From assembly GCF_000719955.1 (NCBI RefSeq), contig NZ_JOII01000009.1, positions 1 to 64,000 on the forward strand: a DNA stretch of 64,000 nucleotides, in the 5' to 3' direction. The position numbers and the translations under genes are program-made. Each line of letters opens with the position of its first letter. Position 1 is the first letter of the stretch. This DNA is from Streptomyces albidoflavus. GTDB taxonomy: Bacteria > Actinomycetota > Actinomycetes > Streptomycetales > Streptomycetaceae. The notes below the pieces were generated by a model. The model was given only the letters and a program-made list of their open reading frames with translations, had not been told where the DNA came from and ran no database searches. Below are positions 51,110-59,038 of the stretch, one piece after another.

Positions 51110-51987
51110 AGTCCGGCCTTCCGGTAGCGGCGCATCAGCAGGGCGTAGCAGCCGGCGATGAGGCCGAGGACGACAAGGAGATGGACGGCGCCGCCCGCCG
51201 TGGACGGTCCGGCCCCGCCCGGGTAGGCCGAGGTGGCGCCGAGGAAGGCGGTCTGCACGCCGTCGATCAGGGTGATGGGGGAGAAGAGGCCGATCCAGCC
51301 GACCGCCTCGGTGTTGCCCTGCTGGAAGGCGATGGCCTGGACGGTGGAGACCGCGCCGTAGGTGATGGTGAAGACCGCGATGACCGCGGCGATCCCGAAG
51401 CCGCGGCGCGGCGTGACCGCCGAGACCACCAGGCCGATGCCGGCGAAGAGCAGGGAGAGCAGTGCCACGGAGACCATGCCCTGTCCGAATCCCGCCGTCT
51501 GGTCGGCGAAGTCGAGTTCGGCGAGCAGCGCGCCCGCGTAGAGCACCAGGAGCGGGACGGCGGTGAGGAGGAAGAGGGCCGAGGCCATCGCCGCGTACTT
51601 GGCGAGGACGTAGTCGACGCGCTCGACGGGGCGCGAGAAGTAGAGCGGCACCGTCTTGAAGCGCAGGTCGCGGGAGACCGACTGGGGTGCCTGCGAGGCC
51701 ACGTAGAGGCCGATGACGGCCTGCATGACGACGGCGTAGCGGGTGTAGTCGACCGGGAGGGTCTTGAGCCCGGCGGTGACCGTGACCGCGACCATGATGG
51801 CGGCCGGCAGGCACATCACGGCGAAGAGGAGCATCGGCAGCACCTTGGACTTGGCCGAGCGGCCGAGCCCGTAGGCGCCGCGCAGGCTCTGGGAGTAGAG
51901 GGCGCGCCGGGCGTGGGAGCGGCCCAGGCGCGGGCCGTCGTACTTCCGGTAGCCGATGTTGTGGATCTGTGTGCTGTCCACGGTCAT
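51106..51987 (-). CDS. ABC transporter permease (first pair)
   Basis: The 293-aa membrane protein has six helices (KVLPMLLFAVMCLPAAIMVA, YAVVMQAVIGLYVASQA, ALFLLTAVPLLVLYAGALLA, MVSVALLSLLFAGIGLVVSA, FGIAAVIAVFTITYGAVSTV, HLLVVLGLIAGCYALLMRR). The loop RDLRFKTVPLYFSRPVERVD is the ABC-2 type coupling region. Its ATG at 51987 overlaps the stop of the upstream ATPase (ATGA), and its own stop overlaps the next ATPase. The N-terminal IGYRKYDGPRLGRSHARRAL is conserved in this permease type. Confidence 0.9.
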   Translation of the reverse strand: MTVDSTQIHNIGYRKYDGPRLGRSHARRALYSQSLRGAYGLGRSAKSKVLPMLLFAVMCLPAAIMVAVTVTAGLKTLPVDYTRYAVVMQAVIGLYVASQAPQSVSRDLRFKTVPLYFSRPVERVDYVLAKYAAMASALFLLTAVPLLVLYAGALLAELDFADQTAGFGQGMVSVALLSLLFAGIGLVVSAVTPRRGFGIAAVIAVFTITYGAVSTVQAIAFQQGNTEAVGWIGLFSPITLIDGVQTAFLGATSAYPGGAGPSTAGGAVHLLVVLGLIAGCYALLMRRYRKAGL

Positions 51988-53009
51988 GACCGACCGCCTC
52001 CCGCCGTGGGTCGGAGGGACTCCGCCGCGGCGGCGGGCGGAGGCTCTGCTGGGTCGTGGTGCGGGGGCTGCCCGGTGCCGGCGGCGTCCGCCTGGAAGAC
52101 GTCGGCGATGTGGCGGCGGCCCTGCTCCATGCGGACCAGGCCGAGGCCGAGGTCGACGACGAGGTCGCGGACCAGGTCGCGGGTCTCGTCGTCGGCCTCC
52201 TCCAGGAGGAGGCTGTGGCCGGCGCCGGGGAGGACGCCGCCCGAGCCGGCCGTGACGCCCCGGTCGCGGAGGGCGGCCAGCAGCGCGGCCGTGCCGTCCG
52301 GGTGCGTCTCGGTGTCGGTGACCTCGACCGCCAGCGTGGTGGTGGCGCCGGTGAAGTCGCGGGTGGAGCTGGAGCGGAGCAGGCTGCCGCCGTCGATGAC
52401 CACGACGTGGTCGCAGGTGCGCTCCAGCTCTCCGAGGAGGTGGGAGGTGACCAGCACCGAGATGCCGAAGTCGGCGTGGATGCGGCGGATGAGGCCCAGC
52501 ATGTCGTCCCGGCCGACCGGGTCGAGGCCGTTGGTCGGCTCGTCGAGGAAGACCAGGTCCGGGTCGTGGACCAGGGCCTGCGCGAGCTTGACGCGCTGCT
52601 TCATGCCGGTGGAGTAGCCGCCCATGGGGCGGTAGCGCTCTTCGTAGAGGCCCACGTGGCGCAGGGTGTCGGCGGTGCGCTCCCGGGCGGCGGTGGGAGG
52701 CAGGCCGGACATCCGCGCCATGTGCACGACGAACTCGGTGGCCGAGACGTCGGGTGGCAGGCAGTCGTGCTCCGGCATGTATCCGACGCGCTCGCGGATG
52801 GCGCCGCCATGGGTGGAGACGTCGAGGCCCAGCACCTCCGCCCGTCCCTCGGAGGCCGGGGCCAGGCCCAGCAGAATCTTGATGAGCGTGGACTTCCCGG
52901 CACCGTTGGACCCCACGAGGCCGGTCACTCCGGGCCCGACGTCCATGGTCAGCCGGTCAAGCGCGGTCACCTTGGGGTACCGCTTGCTCAGGCTTTCGGT
53001 CGCGATCAC
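51984..53009 (-). CDS. ABC transporter ATP-binding protein (first pair)
   Basis: The 341-aa ATPase is first in a four-gene operon. Walker A is LVGSNGAGKSTLIKILLGLA, signature YSTGMKQRVKLAQALVHDPD, Walker B LVFLDEPTNGLDPVGRDD, switch His LVTSHLLGELE. A ~100-residue C-terminal extension ends in a Pro/Ala tail. GTG 53009 is preferred because GAGGGG lies 5 bases upstream; GTG 53015 is two codons earlier but its ribosome binding site is missing. Paired ATPase-permease duplications like this are common for antibiotic or lipid exporters, which is only a guess here. Confidence 0.9.
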   Translation of the reverse strand: MIATESLSKRYPKVTALDRLTMDVGPGVTGLVGSNGAGKSTLIKILLGLAPASEGRAEVLGLDVSTHGGAIRERVGYMPEHDCLPPDVSATEFVVHMARMSGLPPTAARERTADTLRHVGLYEERYRPMGGYSTGMKQRVKLAQALVHDPDLVFLDEPTNGLDPVGRDDMLGLIRRIHADFGISVLVTSHLLGELERTCDHVVVIDGGSLLRSSSTRDFTGATTTLAVEVTDTETHPDGTAALLAALRDRGVTAGSGGVLPGAGHSLLLEEADDETRDLVRDLVVDLGLGLVRMEQGRRHIADVFQADAAGTGQPPHHDPAEPPPAAAAESLRPTAGGGRS

Positions 53010-53105
53010 AGTCACCCCTCGAACGTAGTGGTGCGCGCCACACAGGTCGTCAGACCACGGGGTTGTCCTCGTCTCAGACTCCGGTATTACGAGCCCGTAA
53101 GGGGG

Positions 53106-53121
53106 CCGTACCCGGGTACGG
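53106..53121. promoter_or_regulatory. 16-bp perfect palindrome upstream of the ABC operon
   Basis: CCGTACCCGGGTACGG is fully symmetric. It lies 97 bases before the first ABC ATPase start and about 185 bases before the hydrolase/SDR gene in the divergent gap. It could be an operator for either; no matching regulator gene is adjacent. Confidence 0.4.
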
Positions 53122-53189
53122 GAGCGCGTCGGGGTCGCGGAACGGAGCGTGGAGCACACGTGTGTGAACGCGGCCCACTATTGGAAGAG

Positions 53190-53198
53190 TTGTCCACA
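53190..53198 (+). other. Single DnaA box
   Basis: A perfect TTGTCCACA lies in the divergent intergenic gap, about 110 bases before the hydrolase/SDR start codon. Confidence 0.65.
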
Positions 53199-53305
53199 AG
53201 GCTGGTGCACACCTATTGACGGGGCCGCGCCTGGTTGCCAGATTCGTCGGTGCCACGGTGCGTAATCCACCCGTCGCGACGGACGAGAGAGACGGAGTAC
53301 AGGTC

Positions 53306-55123
53306 ATGGGGGGTCTGAGCGGCGCGCGTGAGCGCTCGGTACACACAGGCGGCGTGGAGCTGCGGGTAGCGGAACTGGGCGACGCGAGCAGGCCCACCGT
53401 CGTCCTGGTCCACGGCTACCCGGACTCCAAGGAGGTCTGGTCCGGCGTCGCCGCCCGCCTCGCCGACCGCTACCACGTCGTCCTCTACGACATCCGCGGC
53501 CACGGCCGGTCGACCGCGCCCCGCCCGCTGCGCGGCGGTTTCACCCTGGAGAAGCTCACCGACGACTTCCTCGCCGTCGTGGACGCGGTCAGCCCCGACG
53601 CCCCGGTCCACCTCGTCGGCCACGACTGGGGCTCCGTGCAGTCCTGGGAGTTCGCCACCGTCGAGCGCACCCGCGGCCGCGTCGCCTCCTTCACCTCCCT
53701 CTCCGGGCCGTCCCTGGACCACTTCGGCCACTGGATCAAGAAGCGCGCCGCGCGCCCCACCCCGCGCCGCCTGGCCCAGCTCGTCAGCCAGGGCGCCAAG
53801 TCCTGGTACGTCTACATGCTGCACACCCCGGTCCTGCCCGAACTGGCCTGGCGCGGCCCGCTCGGCAAGCGCTGGCCGCGCATCCTGGAGCGGCTGGAGA
53901 AGGTCCCGGCGGGCGACTACCCGACCTCCTCCCTCGGCAACGACGCCGCCCACGGCGCCTGGCTCTACCGGGACAACGTCCGCACCCGGCTGCGCCACCC
54001 GCGCCCCGACCCGTACGCCCACGCACCGGTGCAGCTGATCACGCCGACCGGCGACATCTTCCTGTCGGAGCGGCTCTACGACGAGCTGGAGTCCTGGGTT
54101 CCGCAGCTGGTCCGCCGCACGATCCCCGCCAAGCACTGGGTGCCGCGCACCCGTCCCGACCAGCTCGCCGCGTGGATCGGCGAGTTCGTCGACAGCCAGG
54201 AGGCCCTGCGCCAGAGCGGGCGCGCCACCTCACTCACCCTGGTCGAGGGCGGCCGGCCCCGCGGCAGCGCCCGCCGGCGGGCCGCGCTGGCCCGGTACGC
54301 CGAGCGGTTCGCGGGGCAGCTCGTGCTGGTCACGGGCGCGGCCGGCGGGATCGGCCGGGCCACCGCGCTCGCCTTCGCCGCCGCGGGCGCCCGGGTGATC
54401 GCCGCGGACCGGGACGGCGCGGGCGCGGCCGGCACGGCGCGGGCGGCCCTCGCGGCGGGGGCGCCCCACGCCTGGGCCGAGACCGTGGACGTCGGCGACG
54501 AGCAGGCCATGGAAAAGTTCGCCGCCAAGGTCGCCGCCGAGTACGGCACGGTGGACGTCCTCGTCAACAACGCCGGAGTCGGACTCTCCGGCTCCCTCCT
54601 CGACACCACGCCCGAGGAATGGCGCCGCGTCCTGGACGTCAACCTCTGGGGCGTCATCCACGGCTGCCGCCTCTTCGGCCGCCAGATGGCCGAGCGGAAC
54701 CAGGGCGGCCACATCGTCAACCTCGCCTCCGCCGCCGCCTACCTGCCCTCCAAGACGCTCCCCGCGTACAGCACCTCCAAGGCCGCCGTGCTCATGCTGA
54801 GCGAGAGCCTCCGCGCCGAACTGGCGCCGCGCTCCATCGGCGTCACCGCGATCTGCCCCGGCATCGTCAACACCGGCATCACCCGCACCTCCCGCTTCGC
54901 CGGGGCGAGCAAGGAGGACGAGGCCAAGCACCAGCAGCGCGCCGCCAAGCTCTACGGCATGCGCAACTACCCGCCGGAGAAGGTCGCCGACGCGATCCTG
55001 CGCGCGGTGCTCGACAACAGCGCGGTCGTCCCGGTCACCCCGGAGGCGCGAGGCAGCCGCCTCCTCGCCCGCCTCTCCCCGAAGGGCGCCCGGGCCTTCG
55101 CGCGGCTCAATCCGCCGGTGTGA
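53306..55123 (+). CDS. Epoxide-hydrolase-like / short-chain dehydrogenase fusion (EphD-like)
   Basis: The 605-aa bifunctional protein has an N-terminal alpha/beta hydrolase (~10-300) with oxyanion motif VVLVHGYPDSKEVW and nucleophile GHDWGS (Asp107, epoxide-hydrolase type); the catalytic His is likely in AKHWVPRTRPDQL. The C-terminal SDR domain (~335-600) has VTGAAGGIGRA, NNAGVGLSG and YSTSK. The fusion matches the layout of mycobacterial EphD, which modifies mycolic acids; streptomycetes have none, so the substrate must differ. ATG 53306 is chosen from domain start and a GGAG 9 bases upstream. Confidence 0.92.
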   Translation: MGGLSGARERSVHTGGVELRVAELGDASRPTVVLVHGYPDSKEVWSGVAARLADRYHVVLYDIRGHGRSTAPRPLRGGFTLEKLTDDFLAVVDAVSPDAPVHLVGHDWGSVQSWEFATVERTRGRVASFTSLSGPSLDHFGHWIKKRAARPTPRRLAQLVSQGAKSWYVYMLHTPVLPELAWRGPLGKRWPRILERLEKVPAGDYPTSSLGNDAAHGAWLYRDNVRTRLRHPRPDPYAHAPVQLITPTGDIFLSERLYDELESWVPQLVRRTIPAKHWVPRTRPDQLAAWIGEFVDSQEALRQSGRATSLTLVEGGRPRGSARRRAALARYAERFAGQLVLVTGAAGGIGRATALAFAAAGARVIAADRDGAGAAGTARAALAAGAPHAWAETVDVGDEQAMEKFAAKVAAEYGTVDVLVNNAGVGLSGSLLDTTPEEWRRVLDVNLWGVIHGCRLFGRQMAERNQGGHIVNLASAAAYLPSKTLPAYSTSKAAVLMLSESLRAELAPRSIGVTAICPGIVNTGITRTSRFAGASKEDEAKHQQRAAKLYGMRNYPPEKVADAILRAVLDNSAVVPVTPEARGSRLLARLSPKGARAFARLNPPV

Positions 55124-55449
55124 GGGGTGCGGAGGAGATGAGGCGTGCGCCAACAGGGCGTGAACGGCGCACGCCTGACGTGCTGTCATGCCGCGCTCAG
55201 CGGCGAAGTTGCCCACAGTCAGGGCTAGTTATCCACAGGATCGGCCGCCAGAGCTGTGGATAACGCGGCCTCACTGTGGATCAAACCTCAATACGCCGTG
55301 GAATGACGCACAGTTGCGGGGGCTCACCCTGAACGCGCCCCTCACACGGGCTCCTTGCGCTCCGGGGTGTTCCGGCGTCCGGCTTGCCGTCCGGCCCGGG
55401 CGCCCGGGCCCGGGATGCCGGGCGGTCGCCGTGGCGCCATGATCGGTGG
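55124..55449. other. 326-base gap with DnaA boxes
   Basis: No gene is seen. The gap contains two perfect and two near-perfect DnaA boxes (55209-55283). The last ~60 bases hold the presumed promoter of the following small gene; CATGAT lies 6 bases before its GTG. Confidence 0.6.
55209..55283. other. Second cluster of DnaA boxes
   Basis: Perfect: TTATCCACA 55229-55237 and reverse TGTGGATAA 55255-55263. One mismatch: TTGCCCACA 55209-55217 and TGTGGATCA 55275-55283. The four lie within 75 bp in two converging pairs, in a plus-strand intergenic gap. Confidence 0.8.
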
Positions 55450-55905
55450 GTGAGCTATCCGCACCTGCCCACCACGCAGGCGGCCGTCCTGGCGGTCCGC
55501 GAGGTCGCCGGGCACTTCCACCGCACCGGGGAGGTGACCGAGGAGATCGGCGCCGACCGCGTCTCACGGCCGCCCTCGACCACCCCGTCCCCCTGGACCG
55601 CCGGCGCGGAGGAGCTGCTTCCGCACGAGGCGTACATCGAGCTGAGCGGGACGCCCTCCGTGCAGGTGCGGCTGTACGCGGACGGCGACGCCTCGGTCTG
55701 CGTGGAGGGTGTCGACTGCCCCGACCTCGACCGGGACGTCGTCCCCGCCTTCCTCGCCTCGGTCTACGGCGGCCTGGCCCACCTGCGGCGCCGGGCCTTC
55801 CCGCCCAGATGCCACCTGGTCGTCCCGCTCCCCTGCGGCACGGAGCACCGCTCGTACGTCTCGCCGCTCGAACTGACCGGCTGGCTGCTGAGCCGGAGGC
55901 GGTGA
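55450..55905 (+). CDS. Hypothetical protein (151 aa)
   Basis: The protein begins VSYPHLPTTQAAVLAVREVA and contains a mixed alpha/beta region (YIELSGTPSVQVRLYADGDA, VDCPDLDRDVVPAFLASVYG, FPPRCHLVVPLPCGTEHRSY, LELTGWLLSRRR). No signal peptide or transmembrane segment is visible. I recognise no family. GTG 55450 is the only start that removes a basic low-complexity lead-in; no ribosome binding site is seen and the transcript may be leaderless. It is convergent with the LLM oxidoreductase gene (11-base gap). Confidence 0.65.
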   Translation: MSYPHLPTTQAAVLAVREVAGHFHRTGEVTEEIGADRVSRPPSTTPSPWTAGAEELLPHEAYIELSGTPSVQVRLYADGDASVCVEGVDCPDLDRDVVPAFLASVYGGLAHLRRRAFPPRCHLVVPLPCGTEHRSYVSPLELTGWLLSRRR

Positions 55906-55916
55906 GGAGCCGCGCC

Positions 55917-56819
55917 TCAGGAGAGCTGCCCGACCGCCTCGGTGGCGATCTTCTCGAAGACGGCCTGGTCGGCGGCGAAGTCCGAGCCGGCGATCGGCCA
56001 GTGCACCGCGATCTCGGTGAAGCCCAGCTCCTGATGGCGCCCGGCGAACTCCACGAAGGCGTCGACGGAGTCCAGCGGGCGGTTCCGGTCGGGGGTGAAG
56101 CCGTGGAGCAGGACCTTGCCGAGGTCGGCGACGTCCCGCCCGGCCTCCTCGCAGGCCGCCCCGAGCCGCCCGATCTGGCCGCGCAGCGCCTCGACCGACT
56201 GCTCGGGGGTCCCCGTCTCGTACAGCTTCGGGTCGCCGGTCGTCACCCAGGCCTGGCCGTGCCGTGCCGCCAGCCTGAGCCCACGCGGGCCCGTCGCGGC
56301 GACCGCGAACGGGAGCCGGGGCCGCTGGACGCAGCCGGGGATGTTGCGGGCCTCCTCGGCGGAGTAGAAGGTGCCGCGCTGCGAGACGGCGTCCTCGGTC
56401 AGCAGCCGGTCGAGCAGCGGCACGAACTCGGCGAAGCGGTCCGCCCGCTCCTTCGGCGTCCACGCCTCCTGGCCGAGCGCGGTGGCGTCGAAGCCGTTGC
56501 CGCCGGCCCCGATGCCGAGGGTGACCCGGCCGCCGGAGACGTCGTCCAGGGAGATCAGCTCCTTGGCGAGGGTCACCGGGTGCCGGAAGTTCGGCGAGGT
56601 GACGAGCGTCCCCAGCCGCAGCCGCTCGGTGGCGGTCGCCGCGGCCGTCAGCGTCGGGAGCGCGCCGAACCACGGGCCGTCCCGGAAGGTGCGCCACGAC
56701 AGGTGGTCGTAGGTGTACGCGGTGTGAAAGCCCAGCTCCTCGGCGCGCTGCCACGTGGCGCGGCCGCCCTCGTGCCAGCGGTCGACGGGGAGGATCACGG
56801 TGCTCAGTCGCAGGCTCAT
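55917..56819 (-). CDS. LLM-class F420-dependent oxidoreductase
   Basis: The 300-aa TIM-barrel protein is of the luciferase-like monooxygenase superfamily. Segments typical of F420-using members are LGFHTAYTYDHLSWRTFRDG, LTAAATATERLRLGTLVTSP, HPVTLAKELISLDDVSGGRV, LGIGAGGNGFDATALG and FAVAATGPRGLRLAARHGQA. The substrate is unknown. ATG 56819 gives the usual MSLRLSTVILP start. It is divergent from the HAD gene; the 170-base gap has a TGTGCG-N6-CGCACA repeat at 56941-56958. Confidence 0.88.
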   Translation of the reverse strand: MSLRLSTVILPVDRWHEGGRATWQRAEELGFHTAYTYDHLSWRTFRDGPWFGALPTLTAAATATERLRLGTLVTSPNFRHPVTLAKELISLDDVSGGRVTLGIGAGGNGFDATALGQEAWTPKERADRFAEFVPLLDRLLTEDAVSQRGTFYSAEEARNIPGCVQRPRLPFAVAATGPRGLRLAARHGQAWVTTGDPKLYETGTPEQSVEALRGQIGRLGAACEEAGRDVADLGKVLLHGFTPDRNRPLDSVDAFVEFAGRHQELGFTEIAVHWPIAGSDFAADQAVFEKIATEAVGQLS

Positions 56820-56940
56820 GGCCCCGAGCCTACGTGGGCGGCGCCGGGGCCCTCCGGGCGCGCGGGGCGCGGATGGCGCCGGTAGGCGGTCCGGCCGGGT
56901 TTCGGCCATCCCGGTGCTCGACCGATCGAAAGCACTCATC

Positions 56941-56958
56941 TGTGCGAAGGTCCGCACA
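56941..56958. promoter_or_regulatory. Inverted repeat TGTGCG-N6-CGCACA in a divergent promoter region
   Basis: The arms 56941-56946 and 56953-56958 are exact complements. The site lies 32 bases before the HAD GTG and 121 bases before the LLM ATG. It may be an operator; no regulator gene is adjacent. Confidence 0.35.
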
Positions 56959-56989
56959 CGCGTGCTGGCATATGCGTCACAATCGAAGA

Positions 56990-57865
56990 GTGACCTCAGC
57001 GACGCCGTTGCCCCGGACCCCGGCCGCCCCGTCCGTCCCGATCCGTCTGATCGCCACGGACCTCGACGGCACACTGCTCCGCGACGACAAGACGATCTCC
57101 CCACGGACCCGTGCCGCCCTCGGCGCCGCGGAGCGGGCGGGGATCGGCGTGCTGTTCGTGACCGGCCGGCCGGCCCGGTGGATGGAAGTGGTCCGCGACC
57201 ACGCCCACGCCGACGCCCTCGCCATCTGCGGGAACGGCGCCGCCGTCGTCGACCTCGCCGCCGACGACGAGAGCGGGCGCCCGCGCTTCGTCCGGGTCCG
57301 CCCGCTCCTGGAGGAGACGGCGCTCCAGGTCGTGTCCCGCCTGCGCGCCCACGCGCCCGGCACCAGCTTCGCCGTGGAACGCACCAGCGGCCTCTTCCAC
57401 GAGATGAGCTACCCGCCGCTCCACCTGGACCCGGCGCAGGGCATCGCCCCCGCCGAGAAACTGCTGGCGGAGCCCACCGGCACCGCGCCCCAGCCGGTGC
57501 TCAAGCTCCTCGCCCACCACCACGAGCTGGCCCCCGACGCCTTCCTGACCCGTGCCCGGGCGATCCTCGGCGACCTGGCCTCGGTCACCAGGTCCAGCCC
57601 CACCGCGCTGCTGGAGATCAGCGCCCACGGCGTCTCCAAGGCCAGCACCCTGGCGCTGAGCTGCGCGGAACGCGGCATCCGCCCGGAGGAGGTGGCCGCC
57701 TTCGGCGACATGCCGAACGACATCGAGATGCTGAGCTGGGCCGGTTCCTCGTACGCCATGGGCAACGCGCACCCCGATGTCCTGGCCGCCGCCACCGGCA
57801 GCACGCTCGGGAACAACGAGGACGGCGTGGCCCTCGTCATCGAGCGCCTTCTCGCGGGCGGCTGA
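56990..57865 (+). CDS. HAD-superfamily phosphatase (Cof type), second copy
   Basis: The 291-aa protein is similar in layout to the product of 48631-49455. Motif I is IATDLDGTLL, motif II VTGRPARWME, the cap domain has ICGNGAAVVDL, motif III is VSKASTLALS and motif IV FGDMPNDIEMLSWAGSSYAM. Phosphatase substrates are unknown. GTG 56990 is chosen because the domain starts soon after it; ATG 56973 is possible. The stop is two bases from that of the convergent M23 peptidase gene, with no room for a terminator between them. Confidence 0.9.
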   Translation: MTSATPLPRTPAAPSVPIRLIATDLDGTLLRDDKTISPRTRAALGAAERAGIGVLFVTGRPARWMEVVRDHAHADALAICGNGAAVVDLAADDESGRPRFVRVRPLLEETALQVVSRLRAHAPGTSFAVERTSGLFHEMSYPPLHLDPAQGIAPAEKLLAEPTGTAPQPVLKLLAHHHELAPDAFLTRARAILGDLASVTRSSPTALLEISAHGVSKASTLALSCAERGIRPEEVAAFGDMPNDIEMLSWAGSSYAMGNAHPDVLAAATGSTLGNNEDGVALVIERLLAGG

Positions 57866-57867
57866 CC

Positions 57868-58914
57868 TCAGAGGACGACGCCCCGCTCCGCGAACCACGG
57901 ACCGGGGTCGACGGCCGAGCCGTAGTACGGGGTCAGCCGGATCTCGAAGTGCAGGTGGGGGCCGGTGGAGTTCCCGGTGCTGCCGGACTGGCCGATCCAG
58001 TCGCCGGCCTGGATCCGGTCCCCCTGGTCGACGGCGGGCGCCGACAGGTGCGCGTACTGGGAGTAGTAGCCGCCGTCGTGCCGCACCACGACCTCGATGC
58101 CGTACGCGCCGCCGCAGCCGACCCGGATGACCCGGCCGGCCCCGATCGCGCGGACCGGGGTCCCCGTGTCGACGGCGAAGTCCTGCCCGCTGTGCCGGTT
58201 GGCCCACCGGTCGCCCTGCCCGCCGTACCCGGCCGAGAGGGTGTAGGAGCGGACCGGCGTCATCCAGGGCCGTCCCGTACGGGCCGGGCTGCCGGCGTTG
58301 CCGAGGCGGACGGCGCCGCGGCACTTGCCGGCCGTCACCGAGGTCTCGGCCTGCCGCTCCAGCCGCTGCTGGGCGTCGCGCAGCTGGGTCTCGATCCGCG
58401 TCTTGAGCCTGCCCAGCTCGTCGGCGCGGCGGGCCAGCGTCCGGGAGACCTTGACGGCGGTCCGCTCGCCCTCGGCCAGCCGCCGCTCGGCCCGCTGGGT
58501 ACGGCCGATGGCGTTGGTGACGGCCAGATCGGCCTGGTTGGCGGCGTGCTGACTGCGGAGCAGGCCCTCGGGGTCGTCCGCCAGGAGCAGCCGCGCGGTG
58601 TACGGCAGTCCGGCCCCGGCGCGGTACTGGGCGCTGGCGATCCGCCCCAGGTCGGCGCGGTAGGTGGCGAGCACCCGGCGCTCCTCGGCGAGCCGCCGCT
58701 CCAGCCGCTGCGCCTCCCTGCGCTGGGCCCGCGAGGCGCGCAGCCCCGCCTCGTACCGCTGGGTGGCGTCGGACGCCTGCTCGTAGAGACGCGCCACCTC
58801 GGCACCGGGGTCGGGGGGCGTGTCGCCGCTCGCGTCGTGCGGGGCGAGGTACCCGAGGGCGAGCAGCGCACACAGGACCGGCAGGAAGAGGTGGCGGCGG
58901 TCTCGGGAGCTCAT
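57868..58914 (-). CDS. Secreted M23 (LytM-type) peptidase with coiled coil
   Basis: The 348-aa exported protein has a signal peptide (MSSRDRRHLFLPVLCALLAL, cleavage near DASG). A long charged coiled coil (~35-195, Arg/Glu/Ala-rich) is followed by an M23 domain (~215-348) with zinc ligands HSGQDFAVDTG (His, Asp) and GPHLHFEIRL (His). Coiled-coil M23 proteins either cut peptidoglycan cross-links or regulate amidases (EnvC-like); with the catalytic residues kept, this one is likely active. The ATG at 58914 is used. It lies 124 bases downstream of the sensor-kinase stop on the same strand. Confidence 0.92.
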   Translation of the reverse strand: MSSRDRRHLFLPVLCALLALGYLAPHDASGDTPPDPGAEVARLYEQASDATQRYEAGLRASRAQRREAQRLERRLAEERRVLATYRADLGRIASAQYRAGAGLPYTARLLLADDPEGLLRSQHAANQADLAVTNAIGRTQRAERRLAEGERTAVKVSRTLARRADELGRLKTRIETQLRDAQQRLERQAETSVTAGKCRGAVRLGNAGSPARTGRPWMTPVRSYTLSAGYGGQGDRWANRHSGQDFAVDTGTPVRAIGAGRVIRVGCGGAYGIEVVVRHDGGYYSQYAHLSAPAVDQGDRIQAGDWIGQSGSTGNSTGPHLHFEIRLTPYYGSAVDPGPWFAERGVVL

Positions 58915-59038
58915 GCCCGGATCGTTGCCCGCCCGGCGGGGCCCGCTCTCGCCGGACTCGTACGGGCGAGGGACGGCGTGCCCCGTACGGAGCAGGCGCG
59001 TACCGCTGAACAGGGTGGGCGCGGACGGGGCCGCGCCT

